Assembly (NCBI GenBank): GCA_013397865.1
Contig: VZTI01000418.1
Span: 62,001 to 126,000 of the forward strand
Direction: 5' to 3'
Length of the DNA: 64,000 nt
DNA from: Struthidea cinerea
Taxonomy: Eukaryota; Chordata; Aves; Passeriformes; Corcoracidae
Shown piece after piece: positions 1 to 11,776 of this stretch. The position numbers and the translations under genes are program-made. The notes under the pieces were generated by a model. It was given only the letters and a program-made list of their open reading frames with translations, had not been told where the DNA came from and made no database searches. Every line of letters begins with the position of its first letter. The first letter of the stretch is position 1.

Positions 1-2100
1 AAAGGAAGGAAATCACCACAGATAATAAGGTCATCTTCACATTAAGAAATGAACAAAGAAAGTTTTGAAACATTCATGTACTATTTCACCTTGGTTTTGC
101 TCAACAAGAGGAAGATTAAAAGTTAATACAGCCATGGGGAATAGGAAGAATGTAGGATGGGTAGCAAAGAAAAAAAGGACAGATACAAAGGCAAAAAAGT
201 AACATCACTGTGTCAAAATGAAATAACTGAAAAGTGTATATACTATTTCTAGCATTTTGGGGAAAAGGAGGAATTTTAGAAAACAGTTCAGAACACCCTC
301 CTTGTGCTAAAAGAAAACTCAGTTCCTAACCAGAACACGTGGATTAGGAGGAATTTGCAGTTGAGCAAACACAGAAGTAAAAATAAAAGCGTGTGGTAAT
401 TTTCTGTGTTAAAGAAGCAATGTTCTGCAAATAAAAGGTAAGTAATAAAACAACTCAAAATTTAGTTCCATTATATTTTTGGAAAAGATGGTTGTAGATT
501 TTCCTGAGAGAAGAGGGCCCTGAGATCATTACAGATCCTAGATGGAAGGTTTGGAGGTCATTAGAAACTCCATATTGTTAAAGAGATGGTACTGCTTGGT
601 TCAAAGAAATAGTCACTGAGATTTCCAATTCTCATTTAATAATTTGGGAAATACATGCTACTCATAGTTGGAGCCAGACATTCTGGACTGTGGTAGTAAA
701 TTAAATCCTCCTCCAAACTGTCACCGAGCCTGTAAAAAGTAACACTTCTGGATGGTTCAGGAATATGCCTTCCAAGGCCTGATGGTAAATAATAACCCTG
801 GAGCAGGTGATCACAATTTGTGTGACGAAACCTACGGGTGAAAGAAAATAGAACATTCTCAACTTCAGAAAGGGAAACTGTGATAAGTGAAGGGATCTCG
901 CAACAAAATCATCTTGTATCATGAAAACTTGAACTTGGAAGAAGCCTTAGGTACCTTGAAACCAAATGACTGGGATCCTGTATCTCACAGAAGGCAAAAT
1001 GGTTTTGAGGTAGAGACTTCAAGCCATAAGTGGAAAAGAAGTGGCATCAAGAGAAGGGTAAGAATTATAAGCAGAGAGCATGAAACAGAAAAAAGGTCTG
1101 GTTCAGGAAGGATCTCAAACATCAATAAGTGTGAGAATGAAGGGAGAATTTATCTGGAAAATCAGTTTGATTTATGGTACATGGCATCTGAAAAAACAGC
1201 AAGATGTTATCTAGCTGTGACATAATATTGTAAGAAGGAAGTGATATTGCTTTCCGTTGAGGAAGAATTGGGGTTTAGAAATAGTCTACATCTGATTCTA
1301 AATTCTACATGCATATTTTTGCCTCAATTTTCAGTAAAGATGGCGATCTCGAACATGGGGTTAGAGGGCAGGATGGCTAATAGCTAGGAGGGAAAGGAAA
1401 TTGCTAGGATTACTAATAAGATGAAAGTAAAACACAGTCTACAGCTTCTGGGCAGAAAGAACAGATAATGTCCATTCCAGAAGTCAGAAAATCACATCAA
1501 ATGAAATCACTTGTCTGGTAGTAAGCTTTTTAAAGTAAGTATATCAGGAAATGAGAAAGTGTCTTATTTGTTTACTGAAGGTGGACCTTACCAGATTAAC
1601 CTAAGATCTTCCTTTGGTAATATCATTCAACTTCTAGATAAAGGAGGAGATGACAGGAATTAACAGAACAGTACCAGAGACTAATGGAGGTGATGGATTA
1701 TCCACAGAGGATAAAGCAAAATATAACGATCAGAAATTAGGTGTCTGAATAAAGGTTGTTCTCTTTTCTTCCTACCATCACAACCCTTCACACTCCCCTA
1801 GTGCCCAGGATAACTATTTGGCTTAAACCTACTAGATATTTTCCATAATGACACTGATACAAGAAAGTGGTGGGGAATAAATTTGTAAATGACCCAGTTC
1901 TTAGGGGTACCAACAGTAACGAAAACTAGGAAACCACATACATTTAAACTGATGGAGAAATAGAAATGCAGTTAACCTCAAGAGTATAAAAGCAAGACCT
2001 TAGTATCAGAAATTTCCTCTAGCTGCTGGGAGCTCATCACTCCAAAAAGATGGCAAAGAAGGACTGAATATTGTAGTTTATCACAGCATGATATGAAATG
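1..2100. other. Unique non-coding stretch
   Basis: AT-rich single-copy sequence. Open frames are short (longest 112 codons) with no recognisable domain. I see no transposon ends, splice-bounded exon or RNA gene. Confidence 0.5.
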
Positions 2101-2158
2101 TCATTCAGCTTCAGCATTAGAATGACAAATGCAGTCTTAAGCATGGCTGGGCAACAGG

Positions 2159-2184
2159 TTAAGTGCCTTCACACAGGCACTTAA
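2159..2184. repeat. Perfect 9-bp hairpin
   Basis: The arms TTAAGTGCC (2159-2167) and GGCACTTAA (2176-2184) are exact reverse complements with an 8-base loop. About 180 bp downstream is a second perfect hairpin, which makes this segment stand out from its surroundings. The function is unknown. Confidence 0.6.
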
Positions 2185-2363
2185 TTGGCAGTGTGGAAGT
2201 ACTTATTCGGAGATGCACACAGGCAGCCATGAGCTGGCTTTGAGATGTAACAAACTGAAGGGGTTGATGTGCCATGATTATATCTGTTGCCTTCATTTCA
2301 GCTTTGTTCATGTTGTTAAATTGGGTAGGGACAGACAGCCACAAGCTGTCAAGCCAGTTTGTA

Positions 2364-2391
2364 ATTAAGCCATGACTTAGCATGGCTTAAT
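2364..2391. repeat. Perfect 11-bp hairpin
   Basis: ATTAAGCCATG (2364-2374) and CATGGCTTAAT (2381-2391) are exact reverse complements around the 6-base loop ACTTAG. A related AAGCATGGCT string lies near 2140. It could be a relic of a small DNA transposon or a regulatory palindrome. No stop-free reading frame with protein-like content accompanies it. Confidence 0.6.
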
Positions 2392-3398
2392 AAGTTACTA
2401 CGCCACAGACAAGCTGTAATAGCTGCCTGTGTGTGTGCTCCCAGCTCACCCAGCTGCCGGAGGAAAACGTGTTCATTTAAGCTATGATAGGCTGCCATAG
2501 CATCCTTGCTGATAAGGAACAATTTGCCTGGGTAACCCAGTAACTTGTGAGCATGTGTTCACACTCTTCCTCTCTGCCACTGGGAAGCTCAGAACTCAAT
2601 GCAGTATTGTAGGTAGCAGGACACAGATCAAAAGTGTTAGTTTTGTTAACTTCTGGCTGAGATGTCTCCTGTTCCAGTCTAAAATATTGCTAAACATTTT
2701 GCTTTGATGTTAGAATACCACTTTTTGCTTAAACTACTCTCGTCCACCATCTCTAATGTGTCTTCATCTTTATTACTGCCCTGGTTTGTTCTTCACTGAC
2801 TATCCAGACTTTTAGATTGTCTTTTCTACCTTTGACCAAAGTATTTTAAGAGAGCTTTGTGTGTTGTAAGATAGTCCAAAAGGTTATGCATGTCAACTGT
2901 AAAATATTTTTGTTCTTATCATCTTTTGAACTTATGTTATTGAAGAAGTCAATCAAATTTGCCTAACAAGCTTGCTTTTAAGCTCCATAAAATAGATGAC
3001 TTCTGGTAACAATATCCTCTCAATTTTCAAACATTTTTCAAATGCTACGTAGACATAATGTTTTATAACTGAGACCATTCTAATGAAAATTTAAAAGTAA
3101 GCATGAGAGTAAAAATAAAAATAAGCCTGAAGAGTTTATCATTGAAATATGCAGCTATTAACTGAGATCTCTTACTGTCAATGCAAGTCCATTGCTACTT
3201 TTTGCTGCCCACTTATTCTTCTTTCCTAACCATAGCCTCTAATAATAATCTAATTATAAGTTAACAGCTTCCTATTTAGTCTTTGTGATATTTTCCTAAT
3301 TCATTTGGAATTATCATTACTGTTAATTCACTATTTTACCCTTCCGTGCCATAACTATGAGAAATAATTACCTGGGAGAGTGGCAAAAGTTGCTTTAT

Positions 3399-3468
3399 AA
3401 AATCACTGACATTTTAAAAATACCTTCCCACATAAAATCAGTGGCACTTTAAAAATACCTTCCCACAT
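3399..3468. repeat. 35-bp tandem duplication
   Basis: Two head-to-tail 35-bp units (3399-3433 and 3434-3468) differ at three positions. Both end in the same ACCTTCCCACAT string. This is a local segmental duplication, not a microsatellite, and no gene is attached to it. Confidence 0.85.
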
Positions 3469-4175
3469 TTCCATTCACTGTCATCTCTCTTTATCCCCAT
3501 TGCTGAGGAAGAGTAACAGCTTGAGGACCCCAGTGAGAGCGGGGGCTTGTAGCACACACTGTTCTCATGGATAAGTGAAGCTGCCCGGAATGGGGCAGCA
3601 CATCAGGCAGAAGCAATCTGATCTATGTGAGTGGTCTGTATTATTCAAGGATGTTTCTGGTGAGGGCATTCTCTTAAGATCAGAGGAGCTGTTAAACTGG
3701 AATAGATGTGACTCACCATCCTTCTGAGGGGAAAAACACCAGCAACCAAACTGTGCAGTGTGAAGGGGAGCCCTAATGCACATTTGAAACATTAACAATG
3801 AACAAAGCAGGTCCTGAGAAGCCTTTTTTTTTTTAAGACTAAGGGGGGAAAATGTCTTCTGACAGAAACTTCATGTATGTCCGGTAGGTCACTGAACCTT
3901 TTCCTAAAGAGCTGAACTGCAGCAGGGGCTGTTGAGTAATTTGTACACGCATGCAACTGATGAATTCCAGTTTAAGTAGAAAGGAAAAGTGGCAAGAAAT
4001 CAATCAAACTACAAAAATTAAGCTCGTGGCAAGGGAAGGGCCTTTTTCCCTTAAATCTCATAATGTCTAAGCAGTGCTGTTGGTATCCATGCCAGTGGTA
4101 CACAACCCCAGAAGTGGCTCAGCAGGCCAGAGCTGCAGATGGGACTGTTGTGAACTTGCTAATGGAGACACTTTG

Positions 4176-4200
4176 TGGTGACTCAGTTAAAGAGTCACCA
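4176..4200. repeat. 9-bp hairpin containing an AP-1-like TGACTCA
   Basis: TGGTGACTC (4176-4184) pairs perfectly with GAGTCACCA (4192-4200) across a 7-base loop. The left arm runs into TGACTCA, the core AP-1 motif. It lies inside an open frame at 4063-4362 that reads somewhat like protein but has no recognisable domain. Confidence 0.5.
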
Positions 4201-4399
4201 ACAGCCAACCCTTCCAGTAAGATCAACAGGCCGCACACCAGCTTGGGAGGAAAGATAATGAGCATGATTGACTGGAAGGGTAACACTGACTCCAAATGGA
4301 GCCCCTTATGCAAGAAAAAAAAGCATATTATTCCTTTCCTGCATTTTTGTAGGGTAGTTTGATGGGTGCTGTCCCTGGCCATCAAAGCTGCCCATGTCA

Positions 4400-6890
4400 G
4401 ACTGTCACATTACAGCTATTTCAGTTTTAAGCTCTGAGCAAAGAGCTTTGCCTTCTGCATGCAAAATCCAGGTACATCCCCTGTGTTGTCTTGCAGTATC
4501 CACAGTTCAAAAACTGGCACTTTTATTTTAAAACATATAAGCATATAATGAATCTTCACAAAGAAAAGTGAAACAATGTAGGCCAGGTTCCATGTTGTTG
4601 CTTATTAGCCTTTTTTTTTTTTTTCAATTAATGGTGTTTGGGTTTTTTTCCAACTATATAGCAACAAAACAACTGTTTTAAGATTTTAAAAGTGTTATCA
4701 AATCCTTTGTCTAGTTATTAAATCCCTCCTGAAAAAGAAAATGTGTGTATTTCTTGCTAGCATATCTGCATGAAGATAATTAATGACAAGGGTAATAATT
4801 TATATATGCTATTCTAGATTCTAGAAATTATATTAGTGTCTGGACAGGAAAAAACCCAACACTCAGATGCATTCTCACCATGGTGACCTACGAAAGAACT
4901 GTCACAACAGAAGCTGCTGTTGCCACTACAATTTCCAGAGCTCCTACTGTTCGTGTTGCTGCTGAAGAGAAAATCCACTGCCCTTCGCTGCACTTAAAGC
5001 TCACTAAGATCAGATTGCAGCTTAATGTTCACACTTTATTGTACATCAATATCAAAGAGAAAATGAGATGATCAAAATATGCCAACCATAATAACAGTGT
5101 CAAGATGAAGTGAGCTGTATATTTCCTTTGAGGTACCTAGCGCTCTGACTCCCTCCTGTTACAGCAAAGACAAACCAGCATCATGATCACAGCCTTTGGG
5201 GTCAGCTCTGCTCAAGCCAGAGGGCCACCAGTCTTGGTAGGAGTACAAGCCAGGTAAGAAGGAGAGGATTGATTCCCCTCAAAGGAAAAATAAAATCTCG
5301 TGGTGTTTTTGAAACACAAATAAATCAGTAGTCACAGTTATCTGAGAGAAAATATAAAATAAGAACAGTCTTCTTGTCTCTCTGCACAAAGAATGTTACA
5401 AACTCTGTTTCCACACTCCACCAAAGGACTGTCAGTTAAAATATGCATGTTGGGAATGTCTTTTTTACCAACTACAGAACTACTAAGTCAGCAAAATGTG
5501 TGAAGCACACCTTTTTAACAGGCTACCTATCACCCAACTAAATAAGTGTATTTCAAATTATTAGACAATATTTTCTAATTTCAAAGATAATCGAAAGCTA
5601 GTGACAAGAGGACATCGGATTTTAAATGTGAATGTTCCACTTTGCAGAAATGAGCAGTTTCATGAATTCCATACTCTGCACTACAAAAATGAAACAAAAC
5701 CAAAAAAGCCTTGATGATAGGACTTGACATTTTAAAAGCAGTATTTCTGAAAGTGGAAGGACCCCAAAAAAACCTCTGATTAGCACGCTCATGATCAAGA
5801 AACTCTGGAATAAATAACTCTGCAACCGCCGGGATATCTATAATTAACAATGGCTAAGGGAATTAAGAGTTAGAAATTACTGTGATAGTTGCAAAGCTTC
5901 TGATATGATTAAGTAGGGAAGTAAGAGGAATGAAATTATTTGAGAAAATGCTCCAGACCCTAAACTGATCGTCATTATTAGTGGCATCTCATGTCTGAAC
6001 CTTACGAATAAAGCAATCCATTATTCACAAGCTGTGAGCTTAGGGTCTGATGCACAGTTGGTAGTTTTATTATACGTAATTTATGAGATCTTAAAAAGGC
6101 ATGAAAAAAAAGTTCATAAAAGAAGTTACACTGTCTGGGAAATGGAGACCCAGATCAAGTTATAGTTCAACTGACTATCTAAGCAGGAAGGTAAATCTAA
6201 ATTTGGAAATCAGTGTGTCAAAGGATATCAGAGATTATTCCATTTGAGGCAAGAGAAAACAGATTTCATTTGCATTCACCTAAACAGCTCTGATTGGTGA
6301 AAACTACCATACCATATGTTAGAATTGCCACTAAATTGGAGGAAGCAAGGGAAGGGAGATGGTCCAAAGAAATGTTTTGAGGTTTAGCCTCTCTTGCAGT
6401 TGGGAAGTCCCTCATGCTTTGGGCAGAGGCAGGCAAAAACCCAGCTGAGAAATAGATCCTGAAGTGTCGTTGTACTGGCTCCTTGATTCCTGGAGGCAAG
6501 CTTTGAGTGACTGCCAGAACAATGTATGCATTGAAATTGGATTTTCTTGTTTCTATGCTTTTTGTTTGTGTGTTTGTTTCCATGTTTTAATCTTCTGCTT
6601 TACTAGGATAAATTCTTTTCCCTTATTTAGCTTTACTTTTTTATAACAGTGATTTCAAGTAAGAGTGGCAAGCACAAGGAATGCTATTTCTAAAGAAACA
6701 TCATGTCCAAATAAATGACTTGGCACGCAAACCTTTAGGATACCCATAACCTGGGAGAAATTTGAAAAATCAAGGCATTTCTTAACAAATAGCAAGAGTC
6801 AGTGTCACACTACAGGAGAAGTCTTTCCAATGGGGTGTTTATTGAACACATGAGATTGCACAATTCCAAGTGCTCAACTGAGATTAAATC
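4400..6890. other. Unique non-coding stretch
   Basis: AT-rich DNA with a poly-T run near 4611-4624. Short open frames on both strands have no domains. I see no mobile element. Confidence 0.45.
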
Positions 6891-6898
6891 TTTTGCAG

Positions 6899-7041
6899 GT
6901 TACACAGGGCTTTAGCTCTGCCATGGATGCAACACATCACAGGGAAGGAGGGGCAAAGCAGAAGAACAAGTGGAACTCCAAGACAGTCAACTGAGAGTGC
7001 CACAGGGAACTGCAGAGTGTACGACTGTCAGGAGAAGTTAA
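6899..7041 (+). other. Candidate exon (splice signals only)
   Basis: A plausible acceptor ending TTTTGCAG (ag at 6897-6898) and a strong donor GTGAGT (7042-7047) bracket 143 nt. One frame is open throughout (47 codons), but its content is not recognisable as any family, so a non-coding RNA exon is as likely as a coding one. It sits about 860 bp upstream of the more convincing exon-like block at 7900-8256 on the same strand. The evidence is splice consensus only, and chance pairs of this quality do occur in 64 kb. Confidence 0.22.
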
Positions 7042-7549
7042 GTGAGTATCTTACATCTCTAAAAAGATTCAAGAAATGTAAATATTACAGTCCATTTCAA
7101 AAGGGTGTAAGAACAGCAAAATTCTGAAAGCTGGAAAAGAAAGAATAACAATATAATAACTGGAGAGAACTACTGCACAAAACTCCGACATGGTAATAAG
7201 GTCAGCTTTTTCATAAAGTGTTTGAAATAGAAATAATTAAGAGAGGATCCACAGCTGAAGCGTAATAAGCACAGAGGTAAGTACATAGTGGACACTGCCA
7301 AACACACTGCTGGCACTGCCATATCACAGTATGGTACTTAAAACTGGATGCCAGCAATGAATAATCTACAGAGGTACAGAAAATCTCAGTGCCAGTTTAT
7401 TCAGCCAGAGAGGGACCTTTGGATACAGGCTTTGCAATCATGTATGTTTACCTAAGATAGGCCAGTATTAGCTTAAACACCATGAACTGCTTATTTGCAT
7501 TGCTAGAGGGGGCTTGGGAATTTTCCCTCCTTGGAAAAAATGTTGCTTT

Positions 7550-7879
7550 CTTTCAATTACCAGCACATCACTTTCACATTGGCATTATATTTTTTGCAAA
7601 TCAGGAGTAAAAGAAAGGAAGATACAGTATTTGCAGAGACGTCAAATAGAGCTGGGGCATCCAGTGGCTATGACCTCTAGGTTTATTTATTTAGTCTGTG
7701 GCTCTCTGGAACAGGCTGTAGGCAAGATGACTTGCTCTCATACTAGCAGTAGCCTATTTCTTACAGCATTGGTTCTAGAGGCCCTTTCCCTCTCAGCAAT
7801 AAAACACAGGAAGGACCAGAGCCCCTTGAGAAAGAGGGCTTTTAGAAATGAGCTACTGTCAGAACAATTAATCCAGTAA
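7550..7879 (+). pseudogene. Possible upstream exon remnant of a broken gene
   Basis: After a pyrimidine-rich acceptor-like run ending in CAG near 7562, the frame ending at TAA 7877-7879 is open. From about 7670 it reads as leucine-rich helical protein (for example CGSLEQAVGK and SLFLTALVLEALSLSA). The next block, starting at 7900, is in the same frame. Only a stop and a short stretch that looks like the 3' end of an intron (TCTTTTCTCCTCACAG) separate them. That would fit two exons brought together by loss of the intron between them. I do not recognise the family. This half is less convincing than the next and could be chance. Confidence 0.25.
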
Positions 7880-7899
7880 TCACTCTTTTCTCCTCACAG

Positions 7900-8256
7900 G
7901 TCTGTAGCACTGCTTGGAAAGCAGGAGACCAGCAGTGAGCTGTCTGAATTACTTGGTGATACTAATCTACTTTCATCTGCTATATTTCTTGGGCACTCAT
8001 CTCTTCAGCGTGGGAAACTTGCTGCAAGCAACCTGTTGGATATATTCAGTAATTATGGCGCTTTCAGGAAATTGCCGTGTCCTGCAGCAAAGGATGGAGT
8101 GCAGTATATGGGCCTCTCCTTTCTTTAGAGAAAATTGTAGCATGTCAAAAGTGGGCAGCTCTGCTACAGAGCATCCCTCTCACAGGAGTTCAGCAGAGCA
8201 GAGTCCTTTGTGCTTGTATGATAGAAACTGTGGATGGTCTCAGACCAAATGAGGCT
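7900..8256 (+). pseudogene. Exon-like coding remnant with a 2-nt frameshift, family unrecognised
   Basis: A strong acceptor (CTCTTTTCTCCTCACAG, ag at 7898-7899) and a strong donor (GTGAGT at 8257-8262) enclose 357 nt. From 7901 one frame is open for 75 codons to TAG at 8126-8128 and has very protein-like content (SVALLGKQETSSELSELLGD, later LAASNLLDIFSNYGAFRKL). Past about 8110 the coding-like content continues in another frame (SLEKIVACQKWAALLQSIPL, then CMIETVDGLRPNE) up to the donor. An extra AT in the TATATG at 8105-8110 would account for the switch. The alternating leucine-rich helices resemble a HEAT/ARM-type alpha-helical protein, but I cannot name it. It may be a decayed duplicate exon, or a real exon with an assembly indel. 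No further exons were found downstream. Confidence 0.4.
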
Positions 8257-8419
8257 GTGAGTGGCAGTGCAATAGCAAGAGAAGGAATGTTAATGAGCAG
8301 AACACCTGGAGACTCAGGGAGAAACACATATTTCAACTTCTACTCAAACCTTGTCATACAGCTGTGTGGTTCTCCTTGTATCATGCTTCATTACATACAG
8401 AATCTTAATGATCACTGAG

Positions 8420-9960
8420 GGTTGAAGTAACAAAAAGAAGTTATATTCTATTTTCAAATACATTTAACTCAAAGGACAAATCCAGCAACTTCTGAATTCT
8501 ACTGACAGAATTACAAGAAAGCCTTGTATGAACAATGATGTGGGCAGGAAGGTGTGACTAAAGACGTAAAGTCTGGGGGTTTTGTTCTCCAAAAGCAAAA
8601 CAAAGGACTGTATACTCAAAGTACAAGGAAGTCAGTGAAGCAGAAACCACTGGGGATGAAGTGTCCACTCATCCAGCACTTTCAGATTTAGAGGACAGGG
8701 CAATTTAGTAAATCCCAGAGATGAGAAGACAGAATCATGGACGAATTCTTGCAGATTCGGAGTCATGCCTGACTGACTGCAGGAGCAAGAGAAGTAAAAC
8801 ACATAGCCCCAAAACACTGTCAAAGCTGACATACTTTTGAGAAGTGACATAAAATCCCACGGAAAGAGGGAAGGGTATGTGGCCTGGCGGCATCAACTGT
8901 TCTTTCAGAATATTGGAAAGGTGGAGAAAAGTCTAGAGACCTCAATCAGCTTACTGAAGAATTTGATCTTTTTTTGGGGGGGGGGAAGACACACACATCT
9001 CATTTTCTGTTGTTTGAACATTCATTAGTCATTTGTCAGAAGAGTTTAAAAAGCAAATCATGCAGAAGCAGTCCAAGCAAAATATTTTTTTCTCTCCCTT
9101 AGCCTGTGTGGTGGGTAAAGAATCCTGGAGTCAGGATAAGACTATCATAAATCCTGATTTAACAAAACATACGAGTCTTCATGAAAGAGTACAAGATTGA
9201 AGAGAAGCTTTTATTTGGTTCTAAGAGAGAATCTCACTAGGGTAGTTTTCTCCTCAGTCACTACAGCTCATATTGTAACAACAGGAATTACTTTTCAGGC
9301 TGCTGTACCACAGCAGATTTTGACCAGAACTTGGAGAAAGACAAATAATTGGACTTACCATGTTCCCATTAAAATTTTCCATATAGTTTCTATTTATTTC
9401 AGAAAAAGTAAAATCACTCTGAAGATATCTGTGGTAGCATTTAAAGAATTGCTTTCACACCTAGTTTTATACCATTTAATTCTTTTGACTGCAGTGGGGC
9501 AATATATGGTTTTAAGTCTTAAAAATAAAAACAGTATCAGGTCGATTTGTCTTTTTTTTAATTAATTATTCATTGCCTAAGCCTATGAACTTACCACAGT
9601 TGAGCCCACAAGCACTGTTGCTAAAGCCATAGCAGAGAGGCAGTGATTATGTATTAGGCCTTTAGATCTGTGGCATCAGTAGATTATCAATGCTTCTACC
9701 TCCAGTTCTTTCAGACAGACCTTCATCTTTGGAAAGCACAGTTGCACTTATCCACATTATTTTCAAAATTGATTTCAAAGGATTCTGCAAAACATAATCT
9801 GAACACACATTTAATAAGACATAAAAACAAATTAAGGCAACTACTGAAGAAGCGTATCTGTCTCTGTAGTTAAAGCCTACTAAATTAAATTTTAAAGAAT
9901 TCACTCAGACTGGAAATCATATCACTGTGTGTGGGCACAGAAGAAGGCTCAGTAAATTCT
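8420..9960. other. Unique non-coding stretch
   Basis: Single-copy sequence with a T7G10 homopolymer junction near 8970-8987 and a short ACACACA run beside it. No domain-bearing frame and no mobile element are visible. Confidence 0.45.
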
Positions 9961-9971
9961 GGCTCGGTGGG

Positions 9972-9988
9972 TGAGTCAGCATGAGTCA
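9972..9988. promoter_or_regulatory. Two AP-1/MAF-type TGAGTCA motifs in tandem
   Basis: TGAGTCA occurs at 9972-9978 and again at 9982-9988, exactly 10 bp apart, so both sit on the same face of the helix. Both are followed by GCA-containing flanks (TGAGTCAGCA and TGAGTCATCAGCA), as in MAF/NF-E2-type extended sites. The motif identity is known for bZIP factors. Regulatory function here is inference from motif and spacing only. Confidence 0.35.
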
Positions 9989-9999
9989 TCAGCAGACAT

Positions 10000-11776
10000 A
10001 CCACCCTATGGTTATATGAATCCACAAGGTACATTTAGAAACATGTCACAGTAACAAAATAATGCCATCCTCCTGCTTTTTGTCTAGATGACAACAATGA
10101 CAGCCCCGACTTTCCTAAAATATTGTGGGAGTTCTCAGCTCAACATGTGGGGTTAGAAAAAAAATCCCTCTATTTTGCTATTTTCATTAAGCAAAGCTAA
10201 CACAAATATGATATGCTGGTGGGAAAGCCTCAGGTTGTAAATAAAATCATTTAGGTAGTTGCATTACACTGACAAAACAACTGAGCAACTTCTGCTTATC
10301 AGGTGGATTTCTCATTACTTGATTGGAACATGAGGAGTTTTTTTCTGCTCTTCCAATTTTAATTGTTTCTATCACTCAGAATTACAAGTGGGTAATAAGA
10401 TGCTATGACAAATGAAGTTATGTAGCTGACATCACCATCTGTGTAATAAGGAAAATCGTGTCAATTTTGTTCTGAAGGAGTTTTTAATTGTGGCATCTTA
10501 CTGAAAGACTCTGAATGCAAACTAGATGAGCATTTGTAACGCTGAAACTATTGCTGTTCTCTTCTACTTTCCAGGGAAAAATTAAATTGTATACTCTATA
10601 TTTCATTTTCCTCTGAAACAGATTCCATTTTCTTCCAGCCTGTCATTTTGTATAGGATACATAATTACCCAAAATACCTCAACTTGTACAGCAATACAGG
10701 AAAAGCACATTTCACTCCTTCTCATATTAATTTTTGGAGCTTTAATATATAGGTTTTCTTTAATTTTTCTAAAGATTAGGGAAATTTCACCAGTCATACG
10801 TCTGCACCTAGGATGTAGTGAATGGAATAAGATTGCTCATGGGCTTTTCTATACACAGCTAGCTGGCTGCCTGACCACCTCACAGCCCAGTCTGGAAATC
10901 CAATCCACTGCCACGATTAGTCATCCACTTGGATCCCACTTATTGCAGTGATGCCACACAGATGCAGCCAGATTCACATCAGCTAATCTAGTTACAAAAC
11001 AGAGGCTCTGGTTGTATCAGGTATGTTAAAATCTGTGTAAATAGAAATGGTTTAACCTCTTCGTTTAGGCTGCAGACTCTTGTTTCCCGCTCTCCCAACA
11101 GCATGGTAAATGCATTCTGAATTTGTTCTTTCATTATTCTTAAGTGAAGGATGTTTCCTGGATTTATTCCTGTTATGTTTTGGTTCACTAACTAACTCCT
11201 TTCCAGGGCTATAGTCATCTCTGTATCATGTACTTAGTATTTCAGGCAATTAGCGCTGCTCTTCATTTGCTATTGCTATGTCCTAGTAGGCCTACTAAAA
11301 ACTTGGGGTTTTTTTAATTCTGTGAATTACGAATTAACTCCTATACACAGCGTAAAGAAGGGTACCCTTGGCAGTGCTGCTGACTCTGCCTGTTTATATA
11401 AGACTTTAGCCATAGCTGGAACTTTTCTACTGGCTTGGGCCCTGCTGAATGGAGGAGTGAACATTAGTGTCATTAGAACAGGCAACCTTTGGGCACACCT
11501 TGCAAAAGTACACAGGCCCCTTGAAGATTTTGCAAGAAGCTCTGAGGGCAGAGTGTTTTTTGAGTGTCAAAGACACCATAATGCTGGACTTGGCCTTCCA
11601 GGCTTTAAGTACAACAACAAGGACAAACTCAAAGTCACATTTACCAAACATCAGTGCTGTTTACTCACTAGGCAGGCAGGGTTGCCAAATCCCCACACAG
11701 AGCCCAAAGATTTCAGCACTTAACCCAGGCTGTAAATGAGATCAGTTAGTAACACATCTGTTAATAATGTCTAGCA
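10000..11776. other. Unique non-coding stretch before the first LTR
   Basis: AT-rich to about 11300. 11322-11723 then holds a 133-codon open frame on the plus strand and an overlapping 74-codon frame on the minus strand. Neither shows a recognisable domain, and both abut the LTR that follows without matching retroviral genes. Confidence 0.4.

Noticed and set aside
11322..11723. 133-codon frame next to the first LTR, considered as a retroviral gene remnant
   Set aside because: No gag, pol or env similarity that I can recognise, and the frame is on the opposite strand to the LTR.
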